A stretch of 64,000 bases of DNA from an uncultured bacterium (lineage in GTDB: Bacteria; Cyanobacteriota; Vampirovibrionia; Gastranaerophilales; Gastranaerophilaceae): contig CACYUI010000001.1 in NCBI GenBank assembly GCA_902777605.1, forward strand, positions 124,001-188,000, read 5' to 3'. The notes below the pieces were generated by a model. That model did no database searches. It saw nothing but the letters and a program-made list of their open reading frames with translations, and had not been told where the DNA came from. The translations under genes were made by a program, and so were the position numbers. Positions 9,255 through 15,967 of the stretch are shown in pieces. How positions within the stretch are numbered: position 1 is the stretch's first letter; every line of letters starts with the position of its first letter.

Positions 9255-9578
9255 ATGATTAACAAACGCTGGTACGATTCAGATCCTATTTTAAAGGAAG
9301 CATTAGAATTATTGAGATTATCTCCCGATGCGACTAAAAACGAAGCGGCAGGATTTATGATGAAGCTTCAAGAACAAGTTGCAGGAGAAGTTATAGAACA
9401 TGTATACGACATTATAAATACATACCAAGGCAAAGGAAATCGCTGGTACGATAATGACCCGATGATGATAAAGGCTGTTGAACTTTTAAGAAATGCACCT
9501 CCCAAAATCCAAAGAGTTGCAGCTTTAAAACTTCTTATTGCTTTAGAAGAAAAAAGCTTTGAAGGAGTCGAAATATAG
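9255..9578 (+). CDS. Small internally duplicated protein of unknown function
   Basis: The 107-residue product consists of two related halves, each starting with an RWYD(S/N)DP motif and followed by an EALELLR or KAVELLR helix (residues 5-21 and 63-79). The spacing suggests an ancient internal duplication of a roughly 55-residue helical unit. No signal peptide or membrane segment. The gene is two bases from folE2 and probably co-transcribed with it. The family is not recognised. Confidence 0.65.
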   Translation: MINKRWYDSDPILKEALELLRLSPDATKNEAAGFMMKLQEQVAGEVIEHVYDIINTYQGKGNRWYDNDPMMIKAVELLRNAPPKIQRVAALKLLIALEEKSFEGVEI

Positions 9579-9580
9579 CA

Positions 9581-10372
9581 ATGAGGGATGTTCAAAACGA
9601 GGGTGATTCTCGTGGAATAGAAATACAGAAGGTTGGTGTAAAAGGTCTTGAATTACCTTTAAGAATCCAAAGAAAAAACGCTGAGGATATTGTAATATAT
9701 TCAACTGCTACTGTTGGTGTGTCTTTACCGGCAGAGTATAAAGGCACTCACATGTCAAGATTTGTAGAGGTTCTTAATGAATGGAGAAAAAATAAGAATC
9801 TCGGAATTGATATAAAAGGCTGTGTAGAAGAAGTTGTAAAAAAACTCAATGCAAAAAGCGGCTATCTAAATTTTGATTTTAAGTATTTTATAGACAAAAA
9901 ATCTCCGGTAACACATGTTTCTGCTCCCATGTGTTACGATTGTTCTTTCGAAGGGGTTCTAGAAAACTATGGCACAGAAGATGAAGAGTATAGATTTTAT
10001 TTAGGGGTTAAAGTCCCTGTTACTACATTATGTCCTTGTTCAAAAGAAATTTCAAAATACGGTGCTCATAACCAAAGAGCATTGGTTTCAGTTAAAATTA
10101 CATATCCAAATGATGAACATATTTGGATAGAAGATTTGGTTGACAGCATTGAAAAATGCGCATCTTCACCACTGTATCCCTTATTAAAGCGTGAAGACGA
10201 AAAATATGTAACAGAACATGCGTATGACAATCCGAAATTCGTCGAAGATGTTTTAAGAGATGTTATTTTAGTCTTAAGAAAAAATGATATTATTGATTCT
10301 TTTGAAGTTGAGTGCGAATCCCTGGAAAGCATACACAATCACTCCGCTTGGGCATACCAATCCGAGGGGTAA
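9581..10372 (+). CDS. folE2: GTP cyclohydrolase I type IB
   Basis: Converts GTP to 7,8-dihydroneopterin triphosphate for folate or queuosine-type pterin synthesis. The 263-residue protein carries the FolE2/MptA hallmarks: VTTLCPCSKEISKYGAHNQRA (metal-binding Cys near residue 150) and a C-terminal ESLESIHNHSAWAY segment with histidines. FolE2 enzymes, unlike FolE, are not strictly zinc dependent and are favoured under zinc limitation, which is family knowledge. It follows the duplicated small protein by two bases. The initiator ATG is reasonable; AAGGAG lies about 16 bases upstream, so a slightly later start is possible. Confidence 0.93.
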   Translation: MRDVQNEGDSRGIEIQKVGVKGLELPLRIQRKNAEDIVIYSTATVGVSLPAEYKGTHMSRFVEVLNEWRKNKNLGIDIKGCVEEVVKKLNAKSGYLNFDFKYFIDKKSPVTHVSAPMCYDCSFEGVLENYGTEDEEYRFYLGVKVPVTTLCPCSKEISKYGAHNQRALVSVKITYPNDEHIWIEDLVDSIEKCASSPLYPLLKREDEKYVTEHAYDNPKFVEDVLRDVILVLRKNDIIDSFEVECESLESIHNHSAWAYQSEG

Positions 10373-10432
10373 ATCTTGGGGTAAATCTTAGAAGTAACAG
10401 CAAATTTAATTTTTATGTGTGTTTAATAAAAT

Positions 10433-11062
10433 ATGAAAACCGATGGTGTTACATTTAAGTTAAGAATCAATATTGTCCCGGAAAAAGCCTTTGAAGAATT
10501 AAAGCAAGGGGCATATGTTGATGTGCGTAACATAAAACAATTGCCGGATGATATTAAACTTCGTGTTGGTATAATCAAATCCGACGAATTTTATACAGAT
10601 GGAATAAGAACTTGTACAGCAGGAGAGCTTGCTAACACTGAGACAAAAGAAACTATTTGTTTTCATTATTACGATGACCTTAATAACCTTGAAAATGTAA
10701 AAACATTTATCAATTTTTTATTTGGTGAAATAAAAAATCCTGACCAAGGATTTTTAATTGGCAGCAAAAACTTAAAAAACTCAAATTATTCTTTGCCGAT
10801 TTTTCAATCATTTTATGAAGAATTTACTAAAAGAGTGAAAAATTTGAGTGTCTTTCGCGAACACTTATTCAAAGATTCAGAGAGCAACATACATTATTCA
10901 CAAAAAGGAAACATATTAAATATAAGTTCAACTTTTCGGGAAAATATGGGAACAAATTACAGCGATTTAACATCTCCAGGTTTATTAAACAATTGTTATA
11001 AAGAAATAAAACTTGCAAATGGGGATAAGTTATACATAAATGGAACAGAAGTTATGATTTAA
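10433..11062 (+). CDS. Hypothetical protein, accessory region
   Basis: The 209-residue soluble protein has no recognised domain. Visible features are an N-terminal segment with alternating charge (VDVRNIKQLPDDIKLRVGI), a DDLNNLENVKTFINFLFGEI helix and a C-terminal hairpin-like ANGDKLYINGTEVMI. It is the first of a run of lineage-restricted genes. Its last 11 bases overlap the convergent gene ending at 11052. There is no clear ribosome binding site before the ATG. Confidence 0.5.
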   Translation: MKTDGVTFKLRINIVPEKAFEELKQGAYVDVRNIKQLPDDIKLRVGIIKSDEFYTDGIRTCTAGELANTETKETICFHYYDDLNNLENVKTFINFLFGEIKNPDQGFLIGSKNLKNSNYSLPIFQSFYEEFTKRVKNLSVFREHLFKDSESNIHYSQKGNILNISSTFRENMGTNYSDLTSPGLLNNCYKEIKLANGDKLYINGTEVMI

Positions 11063-11657
11063 AATTAAATAGAATATCCATAATATCTCTATACCAAACA
11101 TAAGAGTTTGCTAGTTTGTCCTCTTCGTAAAAACCGTTTTTTGCATAAAATTTCTTTACTGATTCACTTTTTGCTGGGAAACAACTTATTTTACTGCACA
11201 TACCTTTAACAGAATTTAATATACCTGTTCCTATTCCTTTATATAAAGAGTCTTTTTTATATATGTACTTTGGATTCGCTTGTAATTGTTCAATAAATAA
11301 CCAAAATTTGTTAAGTGGAGCAATGTGAATAATACCAAGAATTTTATCATCATCTAACTTTTCAAAATCGGATTTTTGTGAAGTGAGAGCAAACACCATG
11401 TGATTTTTGTAGAATTTACTGTCATTTCTGATAGCTGAAGCTGCATAATATATATTTGTCGCAAAAGATGCATCCTTCCAGCATTTAGCAATATTTTTCA
11501 AAGCATTTATGTCGTCTATGTTATTAGGTTCTATTTTGACAAAAGAAGCTGTTTCATCTGCATATTTATTTGAACCTTCTGCTAATTTTGATATTTTTAC
11601 TATATTTTGAAATTTTGCACAAAAAACAGGTGAAAAATTGTTATGAATATCCATCAT
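11052..11657 (-). CDS. GNAT-like acetyltransferase domain protein
   Basis: The 201-residue protein's second half fits a GNAT fold: KILGIIHIAPLNKFWLFIEQLQANPKY (central strands), then KGIGTGILNSVKG in the position of the acetyl-CoA-binding loop (Q/RxxGxG/A) and the closing CFPAKSESVKKFYAKNGFYEED motif, typical of the GNAT C-terminus. The N-terminal 60 residues are polar and not conserved. The substrate is unknown. The neighbour at 11744 may be a diverged relative. Convergent overlap of 11 bases with the preceding gene. Confidence 0.6.
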   Translation of the reverse strand: MMDIHNNFSPVFCAKFQNIVKISKLAEGSNKYADETASFVKIEPNNIDDINALKNIAKCWKDASFATNIYYAASAIRNDSKFYKNHMVFALTSQKSDFEKLDDDKILGIIHIAPLNKFWLFIEQLQANPKYIYKKDSLYKGIGTGILNSVKGMCSKISCFPAKSESVKKFYAKNGFYEEDKLANSYVWYRDIMDILFNFKS

Positions 11658-11743
11658 ACATGTTTAAAAACATATAAAAATATTTTTTGCTACTAAAATA
11701 TATACTTAGTCTACTTGTCTACATTAGCAAAAAAAAAATTCAT

Positions 11744-12256
11744 ATGTTTTATATTATTATGATTTATTCATTATTACAAAAGAAAGAAGTCCCTGTATCT
11801 ATAGTTAAGCAAACCCAATTTATAAATGATGAAATTGGTGATATGACAAGATATAGTGTATATGACGACGCGCAAAAGAAATTTGTGGGATATCTCGATT
11901 TAAAAGACACTAAAAATGGTGCAAAGGTACTATATATTAAAAATGAAGAACCAAAATTATACAAACAATTTGGTCAATTAGCCGACCAAATCGAAGTTGA
12001 GCATTGCTTAAAAAGAGGAATTGACAAGCCATATATTCATTCAGTTGCCGCAAGAGATACATACATAAAACATTTTTTAAGAGGTAAACGCTTTATAAAT
12101 GAAGGTATTAATATTTATCTTGATTATTTGACAAAAAATTTAGTAAAAGGTGAAAAAATAATGACAGATTTTTTAGGATGTCAAAAAATGTATATGCCAA
12201 TTAATATGATAAATAAGATTAAGGATAAAATAAAAAGAAACCCTTTATTGAAATAA
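11744..12256 (+). CDS. Hypothetical protein, possibly a diverged GNAT-like protein
   Basis: The longest open frame begins at a TTG at 11687; the first ATG at 11744 gives 170 residues, and neither has a clear ribosome binding site. The pattern YSVYDDAQKKFVGYLDLKDTKNGAKVLYIKNEE ... IHSVAARDTYIKHFLRGKRFINEGINIYLDYL resembles the strand order and closing motif of acetyltransferases, but no acetyl-CoA loop is evident. Together with the GNAT-like neighbour on the opposite strand it may form a divergent pair. Function is not assigned. Confidence 0.45.
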   Translation: MFYIIMIYSLLQKKEVPVSIVKQTQFINDEIGDMTRYSVYDDAQKKFVGYLDLKDTKNGAKVLYIKNEEPKLYKQFGQLADQIEVEHCLKRGIDKPYIHSVAARDTYIKHFLRGKRFINEGINIYLDYLTKNLVKGEKIMTDFLGCQKMYMPINMINKIKDKIKRNPLLK

Positions 12257-12517
12257 TAAAATGTTATGAAGTTTTTATCGAAGATACATACAAAAAATAA
12301 AGTTAGAGAATTTGTACTCTTACCTATTAATAGCTTATGAGCACCATTAATATTGCGTCAGACAATGGATGAGAATCCACACAAACAAAAAATACCTCAT
12401 TTCAGAGTCTTTAAAAAGTGGTGAGCTGGAGGTATTTGTACCAACCTGTATATAATTATCTTTTTTATTATATTTTCAAATGTTAAAAAAAAATAAAATT
12501 GTTACAATTGGACAAAA

Positions 12518-12559
12518 CATAGTAGTAGACATAGTAGTAGACATAGTAGTAGTAGTAGA
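12518..12559 (+). repeat. Short tandem repeat, 12-base unit
   Basis: CATAGTAGTAGA is repeated about three times and decays into AGTAGTAG. It lies roughly 95 bases upstream of the ATG at 12652 and just after a TTACAATTGG sequence that recurs before the gene at 14257, where a different microsatellite takes the same place. Confidence 0.85.
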
Positions 12560-12583
12560 TTGTGCTAAATGTTTTTTTATTAT

Positions 12584-12610
12584 TAAAGTTTTTTCAAAAT
12601 ATGTCGTTAT
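12584..12610 (+). promoter_or_regulatory. Sigma-28-like promoter (weak -10)
   Basis: TAAAGTTT (12584-12591, perfect -35) is followed after exactly 11 bases by GTCGTTAT (12603-12610, 5 of 8 matches to GCCGATAA). It lies 41 bases upstream of the ATG at 12652. Confidence 0.45.
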
Positions 12611-12651
12611 TATGGATATAACTTTTTACATATTGAAATGAAGGAGCAAAT

Positions 12652-12942
12652 ATGAACATTAACGATTTTTTACCTGCTAAATTTTACTTAGATAAAAGAA
12701 CTTTCCAACAAAAAGATGAAATAGAAGAACCAACTGTTCCCTCTGATAATAAAGTACCGCAACCAGTTGAGAAAATACGCGTACTAAAATCAGGAGAAGT
12801 AATAAACAGATTATTGGGTGAATATAGTGATAATGAACCTAAGACAATTGATCCTTTTACTAGAAAATTGATTACTGTAAGTGAATTTAAGACTAAATAT
12901 GGTGATGGAAATCAAAAGATTTATGTTGATAATCGGTTATGA
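12652..12942 (+). CDS. N-terminal half of a split repeat-containing protein
   Basis: The ATG follows a good AAGGAG site. The 96-residue frame ends at TGA after KYGDGNQKIYVDNRL, but a shift of one base (removing a T in CGGTTATGAA) would read straight into the next frame as CGGTATGAACAA. The original gene therefore probably continued into the open frame at 12947. The segment EPKTIDPFTRKLITVSEF (within 12829-12928) recurs identically at the end of the second half. No recognised family, signal peptide or membrane segment. It may be a genuine short protein, a frameshifted pseudogene or a sequencing error. Confidence 0.5.
   Translation: MNINDFLPAKFYLDKRTFQQKDEIEEPTVPSDNKVPQPVEKIRVLKSGEVINRLLGEYSDNEPKTIDPFTRKLITVSEFKTKYGDGNQKIYVDNRL
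12829..12928 (+). repeat. 100-base direct repeat, copy 1
   Basis: Read base by base, this block is identical to 13508-13607, in the same orientation about 680 bases away. Copy 1 lies in the first half of the split gene, copy 2 near the end of the second half. Confidence 0.9.
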
Positions 12943-12946
12943 ACAA

Positions 12947-13660
12947 ATGACAATGAATGAATATTGCAAACGATATACAAAAGCTATTAATCCGCCTGAA
13001 GCTTTTTGGGAAATGCCACAAAAAAAAGAATCTAGAAAAGCAGATGATTTATTAAGTATGGGCTTTACTCAAGCTCAATTATACCAATATTTTGATAAAA
13101 AAGAATCTCAAATAGGCGGAGAAGTGTACATTTTAAAAGACAACATAGTTATCAAATCACAAGAAGAAGGTGATATAAAAATTACTAGTGTTGAAGATTT
13201 GGCGGAATATGTTGGTGCAAATAGCAGAAAATCTCTAAAAGATAAAGGATTGACTGATGAAGTCATTGATAAATATTTTAAATTAACGCTAAATGGTAAT
13301 AGTGGAAAAGCTACTTATGCATTAAATTATAAATATAAAAGTTATAGTGTAACAAAAGGTGACAATTTTACAGACTTATATTTGAACACTATGGATGGAA
13401 AATCAATAAAAGTTCATATTGACAGCGATGGAAATATAACAAATACTTACCTTCCAATAAAAGTTCATATTGACAGCGATGGAAATATAACAACTACTAA
13501 CCTTGCAGATAATGAACCTAAGACAATTGATCCTTTTACTAGAAAATTGATTACTGTAAGTGAATTTAAGACTAAATATGGTGATGGAAATCAAAAGATT
13601 TATGTTGCTATTAATCCGCCTGAAGCTTTTTGGGAAATGCCACAAAAAAAAAGAATCTAG
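12947..13660 (+). CDS. C-terminal half of the split protein, carrying shuffled duplicate segments
   Basis: The open frame runs from about 12881 to 13660; the first plausible ATG is at 12947 (MTMNEYCKRYTKAINPPEAFWEMP), without a ribosome binding site. The middle has no recognised domain (FTQAQLYQYFDKKES). A 17-residue unit (KVHIDSDGNIT) is duplicated in tandem. The end is a chimera: the segment ending GDGNQKIYV is fused directly to a second copy of AINPPEAFWEMPQKK, skipping the residues that separate them in the first copy. One extra A in the poly-A run of the second copy then produces the KKRI ending. Confidence 0.45.
   Translation: MTMNEYCKRYTKAINPPEAFWEMPQKKESRKADDLLSMGFTQAQLYQYFDKKESQIGGEVYILKDNIVIKSQEEGDIKITSVEDLAEYVGANSRKSLKDKGLTDEVIDKYFKLTLNGNSGKATYALNYKYKSYSVTKGDNFTDLYLNTMDGKSIKVHIDSDGNITNTYLPIKVHIDSDGNITTTNLADNEPKTIDPFTRKLITVSEFKTKYGDGNQKIYVAINPPEAFWEMPQKKRI
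12983..13035 (+). repeat. 53-base direct repeat, copy 1 (copy 2 at 13607-13660)
   Basis: The block starting GCTATTAATCCGCCTGAAGC and ending GAATCTAG occurs twice. Copy 2 has nine instead of eight A in the homopolymer run, which shifts the frame and creates an early stop. Confidence 0.88.
13405..13506 (+). repeat. 51-base tandem duplication inside the coding region
   Basis: Two head-to-tail copies (13405-13455 and 13456-13506) of a unit encoding 17 residues that include KVHIDSDGNIT. They differ at a few bases near the 3' edge. The period is a multiple of three, so the frame is kept. Confidence 0.85.
13508..13607 (+). repeat. 100-base direct repeat, copy 2
   Basis: Identical to 12829-12928. 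Its last base is also the first base of the second copy of the 53-base block, so the two blocks, separated by about 55 bases in copy 1, are fused here. This looks like duplication followed by an internal deletion. Confidence 0.9.
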
Positions 13661-13663
13661 CAA

Positions 13664-13792
13664 GTAGGGTGGGAAATGTCACAAATGTTGAATTTTACAA
13701 TGATTAAATATTCATTCCCACCAAAAATTTAATGGTGGAAATGTGTGTAAAATTATTTTAAAACTACCAACATAAAACATTTTCCACCCTAC
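13664..13792. repeat. REPIN/MITE-like element of alternating inverted repeats
   Basis: The ends are a 16-base inverted repeat (GTAGGGTGGGAAATGT at 13664-13679; its near complement at 13777-13792, 15 of 16 paired). Inside, CATTCCCACC (13713-13722) and GGTGGAAATG (13734-13743) repeat the same core in alternating orientation, giving two tandem hairpins. No coding capacity. Confidence 0.7.
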
Positions 13793-13836
13793 AATTTTTA
13801 AATTACCCATTTTTGTCCTTTTGTGTAATTTAGTCT

Positions 13837-13859
13837 GTAGGTTGGGTTTTCAACCCAAC
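13837..13859 (+). repeat. REP-like palindrome A
   Basis: GTAGGTTGGGTT, three-base loop, AACCCAAC. The GTAG tail is on the left, the opposite orientation to palindromes B and C. Confidence 0.7.
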
Positions 13860-13889
13860 AATAACTTTTGGGTGCAATTTTGTGCAATA

Positions 13890-14023
13890 GGGTGCAAGAA
13901 TAGTGCAAAAAATGAGTAAAATAGTGCAAGAAAAGTCACTTTTGGAGTAATTTAAAATTTAGACTCTCAATCGTATTCCGACCGCTATGATTTAGTATTG
14001 TTGGGGTAGAAACCCCAACCTAC
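13890..14023 (+). repeat. Dispersed intergenic block, copy 1, ending in REP-like palindrome B
   Basis: About 130 bases, clearly related to 14729-14860: shared GTGCAAGAATAGTGCAAAAA, AAGAAAAGTCACTTTTGGAG and TTCCGACCGCTA segments. It ends in the palindrome GTTGGGG ... CCCCAAC plus CTAC tail (14000-14023). Confidence 0.85.
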
Positions 14024-14154
14024 AAGCTGGCATTATATCAAATTATTGGGGTAAATATAGTTAATAAAATTTGCCAATTTTGTTAATAAAACTTAATATT
14101 GTTAAGCAAAAATAAAAGTCTTTACAATTGGCTCAAAATCAATCATAATGCCCT

Positions 14155-14179
14155 ATAGAATAGAATAGAATAGAATAGT
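14155..14179 (+). repeat. ATAGA microsatellite
   Basis: The five-base unit ATAGA is repeated about five times in tandem, about 80-100 bases upstream of the ATG at 14257. Confidence 0.9.
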
Positions 14180-14188
14180 AAAACTGTA

Positions 14189-14217
14189 GGCAATTATTTC
14201 TTCTATAAAAACTTTAC
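14189..14217 (+). promoter_or_regulatory. Bipartite GKCAATT-N14-WACTTTAT element
   Basis: GGCAATT (14189-14195), 14 bases, AACTTTAC (14210-14217). It lies 39 bases upstream of the ATG at 14257. Confidence 0.5.
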
Positions 14218-14256
14218 ATGTGTATACGATGGAATATTTAAGAAAAGGAGAAAGCT

Positions 14257-14718
14257 ATGGTAGATTTTAGTTCTGTACAACAACAAGTTAAAAATATGAT
14301 GGGCATGAAATTCGGTGAATATAAATCCAGTGTATCAAATATGGATAAAGTCTATAAAAAAGGTAAGCAAGAAGGTACACATAGTCATGCAATTACTTAT
14401 TCTCAAGAATATATAGATAAAAATGGCAATGTTGTAGCAACAGCAACTGAGAGCATTAGTGCTAATAAAAAGATTTCTGTAATTTTTGATGAAAGAAACA
14501 ATAGAATCTATGAAACTGATTGGCAGAATACTAATGAAAAATCTAGTAAATTTACACATATTCGGATATGTGACAAAAATAACGATTTATATGCAATTGA
14601 AGATAGCAATCACAATGGTTTTATTGATAATGATGATACAGTAACTTATTGCGGACAAACCGAAAAAGGAGAAAAGTCTTCAATATCTGTATTAGATTTA
14701 TTGAATGGAAGAATATAA
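14257..14718 (+). CDS. Hypothetical protein with an EF-hand-like calcium loop
   Basis: The 153-residue protein has no signal peptide or membrane segment and starts after an AAAGGAG site. A loop near residues 117-128 (DSNHNGFIDNDD) has the acidic and polar spacing of an EF-hand or dockerin calcium-binding loop. The preceding beta-like stretch (ITYSQEYIDKNGNVVATATESISANKKISVIFDERNN) has no known family. The gene is flanked on both sides by the same roughly 130-base repeat block, so gene plus flank may be a mobile or duplicated cassette. Confidence 0.6.
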   Translation: MVDFSSVQQQVKNMMGMKFGEYKSSVSNMDKVYKKGKQEGTHSHAITYSQEYIDKNGNVVATATESISANKKISVIFDERNNRIYETDWQNTNEKSSKFTHIRICDKNNDLYAIEDSNHNGFIDNDDTVTYCGQTEKGEKSSISVLDLLNGRI

Positions 14719-14728
14719 GTGCAAAAGT

Positions 14729-14860
14729 GTGCAAGAATAGTGCAAAAAATGAGTAAAAAAGTGCAAGAAAAGTCACTTTTGGAGTAGTTTGGAATTTAAA
14801 TCATCAATCATGTTCCGACCGCTACAATTTAGTGGTGTTGGGCAAGTATGCCCAACCTAC
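14729..14860 (+). repeat. Dispersed intergenic block, copy 2, ending in REP-like palindrome C
   Basis: Related to 13890-14023. Its terminal hairpin (GTTGGGC ... GCCCAAC, 14837-14860) differs from copy 1 by a paired change (G-C to C-G) and has an unrelated loop, consistent with selection for the stem. Confidence 0.85.
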
Positions 14861-14940
14861 CCTTATTTTCTTCCGAGCAAACTACTCAAAAAAATACAGA
14901 GAAAAGAACCACCACGGTGGTGAGAATTACCCCTACAATA

Positions 14941-14966
14941 AAAAAGACCTCCTAAGAAGTCTTTTA
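14941..14966 (-). terminator. Terminator of the tRNA cluster
   Basis: On the minus strand AAAGACTTC ... AGGAGGTCTTT forms a short stem followed by a T run, immediately after the tRNA-Tyr 3' end. Confidence 0.55.
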
Positions 14967-14968
14967 TA

Positions 14969-15055
<87 letters not shown>

Positions 15056-15073
15056 ATATTCAAATTTTAAATT

Positions 15074-15145
15074 TGCCTTTGACGGGATTTGAACCCGTGG
15101 CCTCTCCCTTACCAAGGGAGTGCGCTACCCCTGCGCCACAAAGGC
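15074..15145 (-). tRNA. tRNA-Thr (GGT)
   Basis: Acceptor GCCTTTG pairs with CAAAGGC. The anticodon stem CTCCC/GGGAG encloses TTGGTAA (anticodon GGT) and the T arm contains GGGTTCAAATCCC. 72 bases, CCA not encoded. Confidence 0.95.
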
Positions 15146-15204
15146 TTATACCCATCTCTAGTATTTAATTCTAAGAGGTTTGAAAAAAACCACTTAATAA
15201 AATA

Positions 15205-15276
15205 AGCCGGTAATAGGAATCGAACCTACAACCTACGGTTTACAAAACCGTTGCTCTACCGTTGAGCTATACCGGC
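15205..15276 (-). tRNA. tRNA-Thr (TGT)
   Basis: Acceptor GCCGGTA pairs with TACCGGC. The anticodon stem ACGGT/ACCGT encloses TTTGTAA (anticodon TGT) and the T arm contains AGGTTCGATTCCT. First tRNA of the cluster, directly after a consensus promoter. Confidence 0.95.
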
Positions 15277-15286
15277 AACACAGTTT

Positions 15287-15315
15287 ATGATATATGAAAC
15301 ATAAATTAATGTCAA
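15287..15315 (-). promoter_or_regulatory. Sigma-70 promoter of the tRNA cluster
   Basis: On the minus strand a perfect -35 TTGACA (15315-15310) is followed after 17 bases by TATCAT (15292-15287), ending 10 bases before the first tRNA. Confidence 0.85.
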
Positions 15316-15364
15316 CAAAAAGAATAAATTTTTAAAACTATTATACGCACAAAATCAAAATAAA

Positions 15365-15382
15365 AGGGTGCAAAAGCACCCT
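15365..15382 (-). terminator. Terminator after sepF
   Basis: AGGGTGC/GCACCCT stem with an AAAA loop; on the minus strand it is followed by TTTTATTTTG. It lies 54 bases after the sepF stop. Confidence 0.8.
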
Positions 15383-15435
15383 GAAAATCCAACTATCACA
15401 AATCAATATATTAAATAAAATCTATTTCCACTTCC

Positions 15436-15948
15436 TTATAGCGGTTTGTTCCAAAGAGATTCAGCGAATTTGCTTTGGAGTTGTGCATTTTCAACTGAAA
15501 GTGCAACATTGCTCGGTGTAAAAATAAATACCATATCGCTAATCTTTTGAGCAGTACCATTTATTGCGTGAGAAGCACCACAAACAAAGTCAATTGTTCT
15601 TTGCGATTGCTCTTTATCTAACAAATCTAAATGAAGGATTACTGTTTTCTTATCCAATAATTTTTTAACAATTTGAGCAGATTCTGAGAATGACCGCGGC
15701 TCAATAACAGTAACTTCGCCTGATTTGTATGAATTTGGATGAGAAACAACTTTTGATTCTCTGTCAAAAGATCTTTCAGGTTTTGAATTTACTCTTGTTC
15801 CGTACATTGTATCAAGTGCCAATTGTCCGTCTGTTTCATAATCTCCGCCTTCATCAACTAAATCCATGAATGCGTCATCTCCTTCTTCACCATTAAAACT
15901 TTTTGTGAAAAAGTTTACAAATCCTTTTAAACCTTCTGATAATGCCAT
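15436..15948 (-). CDS. sepF: Cell division protein SepF
   Basis: Binds FtsZ and anchors or aligns Z-ring filaments at the membrane. The 170-residue protein has the usual layout: an N-terminal amphipathic helix (MALSEGLKGFVNFFTKSF), an acidic linker, and the C-terminal SepF domain from about residue 80 (VTVIEPRSFSESAQIVKKLLDKKTVILHLDLLDKEQSQRTIDFVCGASHAINGTAQKISDMVFIFTPSNVAL). Start chosen at 15948, preceded by GGAGGAG; a longer reading to 15990 would overlap yggS. The yggS-sepF order is typical of Firmicutes and Cyanobacteria, and the gene complements the Min system at 31.4 kb. Confidence 0.95.
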   Translation of the reverse strand: MALSEGLKGFVNFFTKSFNGEEGDDAFMDLVDEGGDYETDGQLALDTMYGTRVNSKPERSFDRESKVVSHPNSYKSGEVTVIEPRSFSESAQIVKKLLDKKTVILHLDLLDKEQSQRTIDFVCGASHAINGTAQKISDMVFIFTPSNVALSVENAQLQSKFAESLWNKPL

Positions 15949-15967
15949 TTCTCCTCCATTTATTTTT

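Larger units (their letters stand above)
12257..12651. other. Gene-free AT-rich stretch with tandem repeat and promoter
   Basis: No convincing open frame. It holds a possible stem (AAATACCTC near 12390 with GAGGTATTT near 12429), a TTGTTACAA box at 12499-12507, a 12-base tandem repeat (12518-12559) and a sigma-28-like promoter (12584-12610) before the next gene. Confidence 0.6.
13661..14256. other. Gene-free stretch made of palindromes, a dispersed block and a microsatellite
   Basis: About 600 bases without a gene. In order: the REPIN-like element (13664-13792), REP-like palindrome A (13837-13859), copy 1 of a dispersed block (13890-14023, ending in palindrome B), an AT-rich part with GTTAATAAAA repeats, the ATAGA microsatellite (14155-14179) and a bipartite promoter-like element. 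Confidence 0.75.

Noticed and set aside
12386-12442. Stem AAATACCTC/GAGGTATTT with an adjacent TGGTGAGCTGGAGG sequence, looking like the 3' end of a tRNA (possible attachment-site remnant)
   Set aside because: No 5' half, anticodon arm or acceptor partner can be found nearby, and no integrase is present; the resemblance is short enough to be chance.
14050-14110. Repeated GTTAATAAAA/TTTGCCAA segments that could be a CRISPR-like or origin repeat
   Set aside because: Only two or three imperfect copies without regular spacing or unique spacers; no cas genes or DnaA boxes nearby. A similar GTTAAG/TTTGCCA pattern near 16800 is also too weak.
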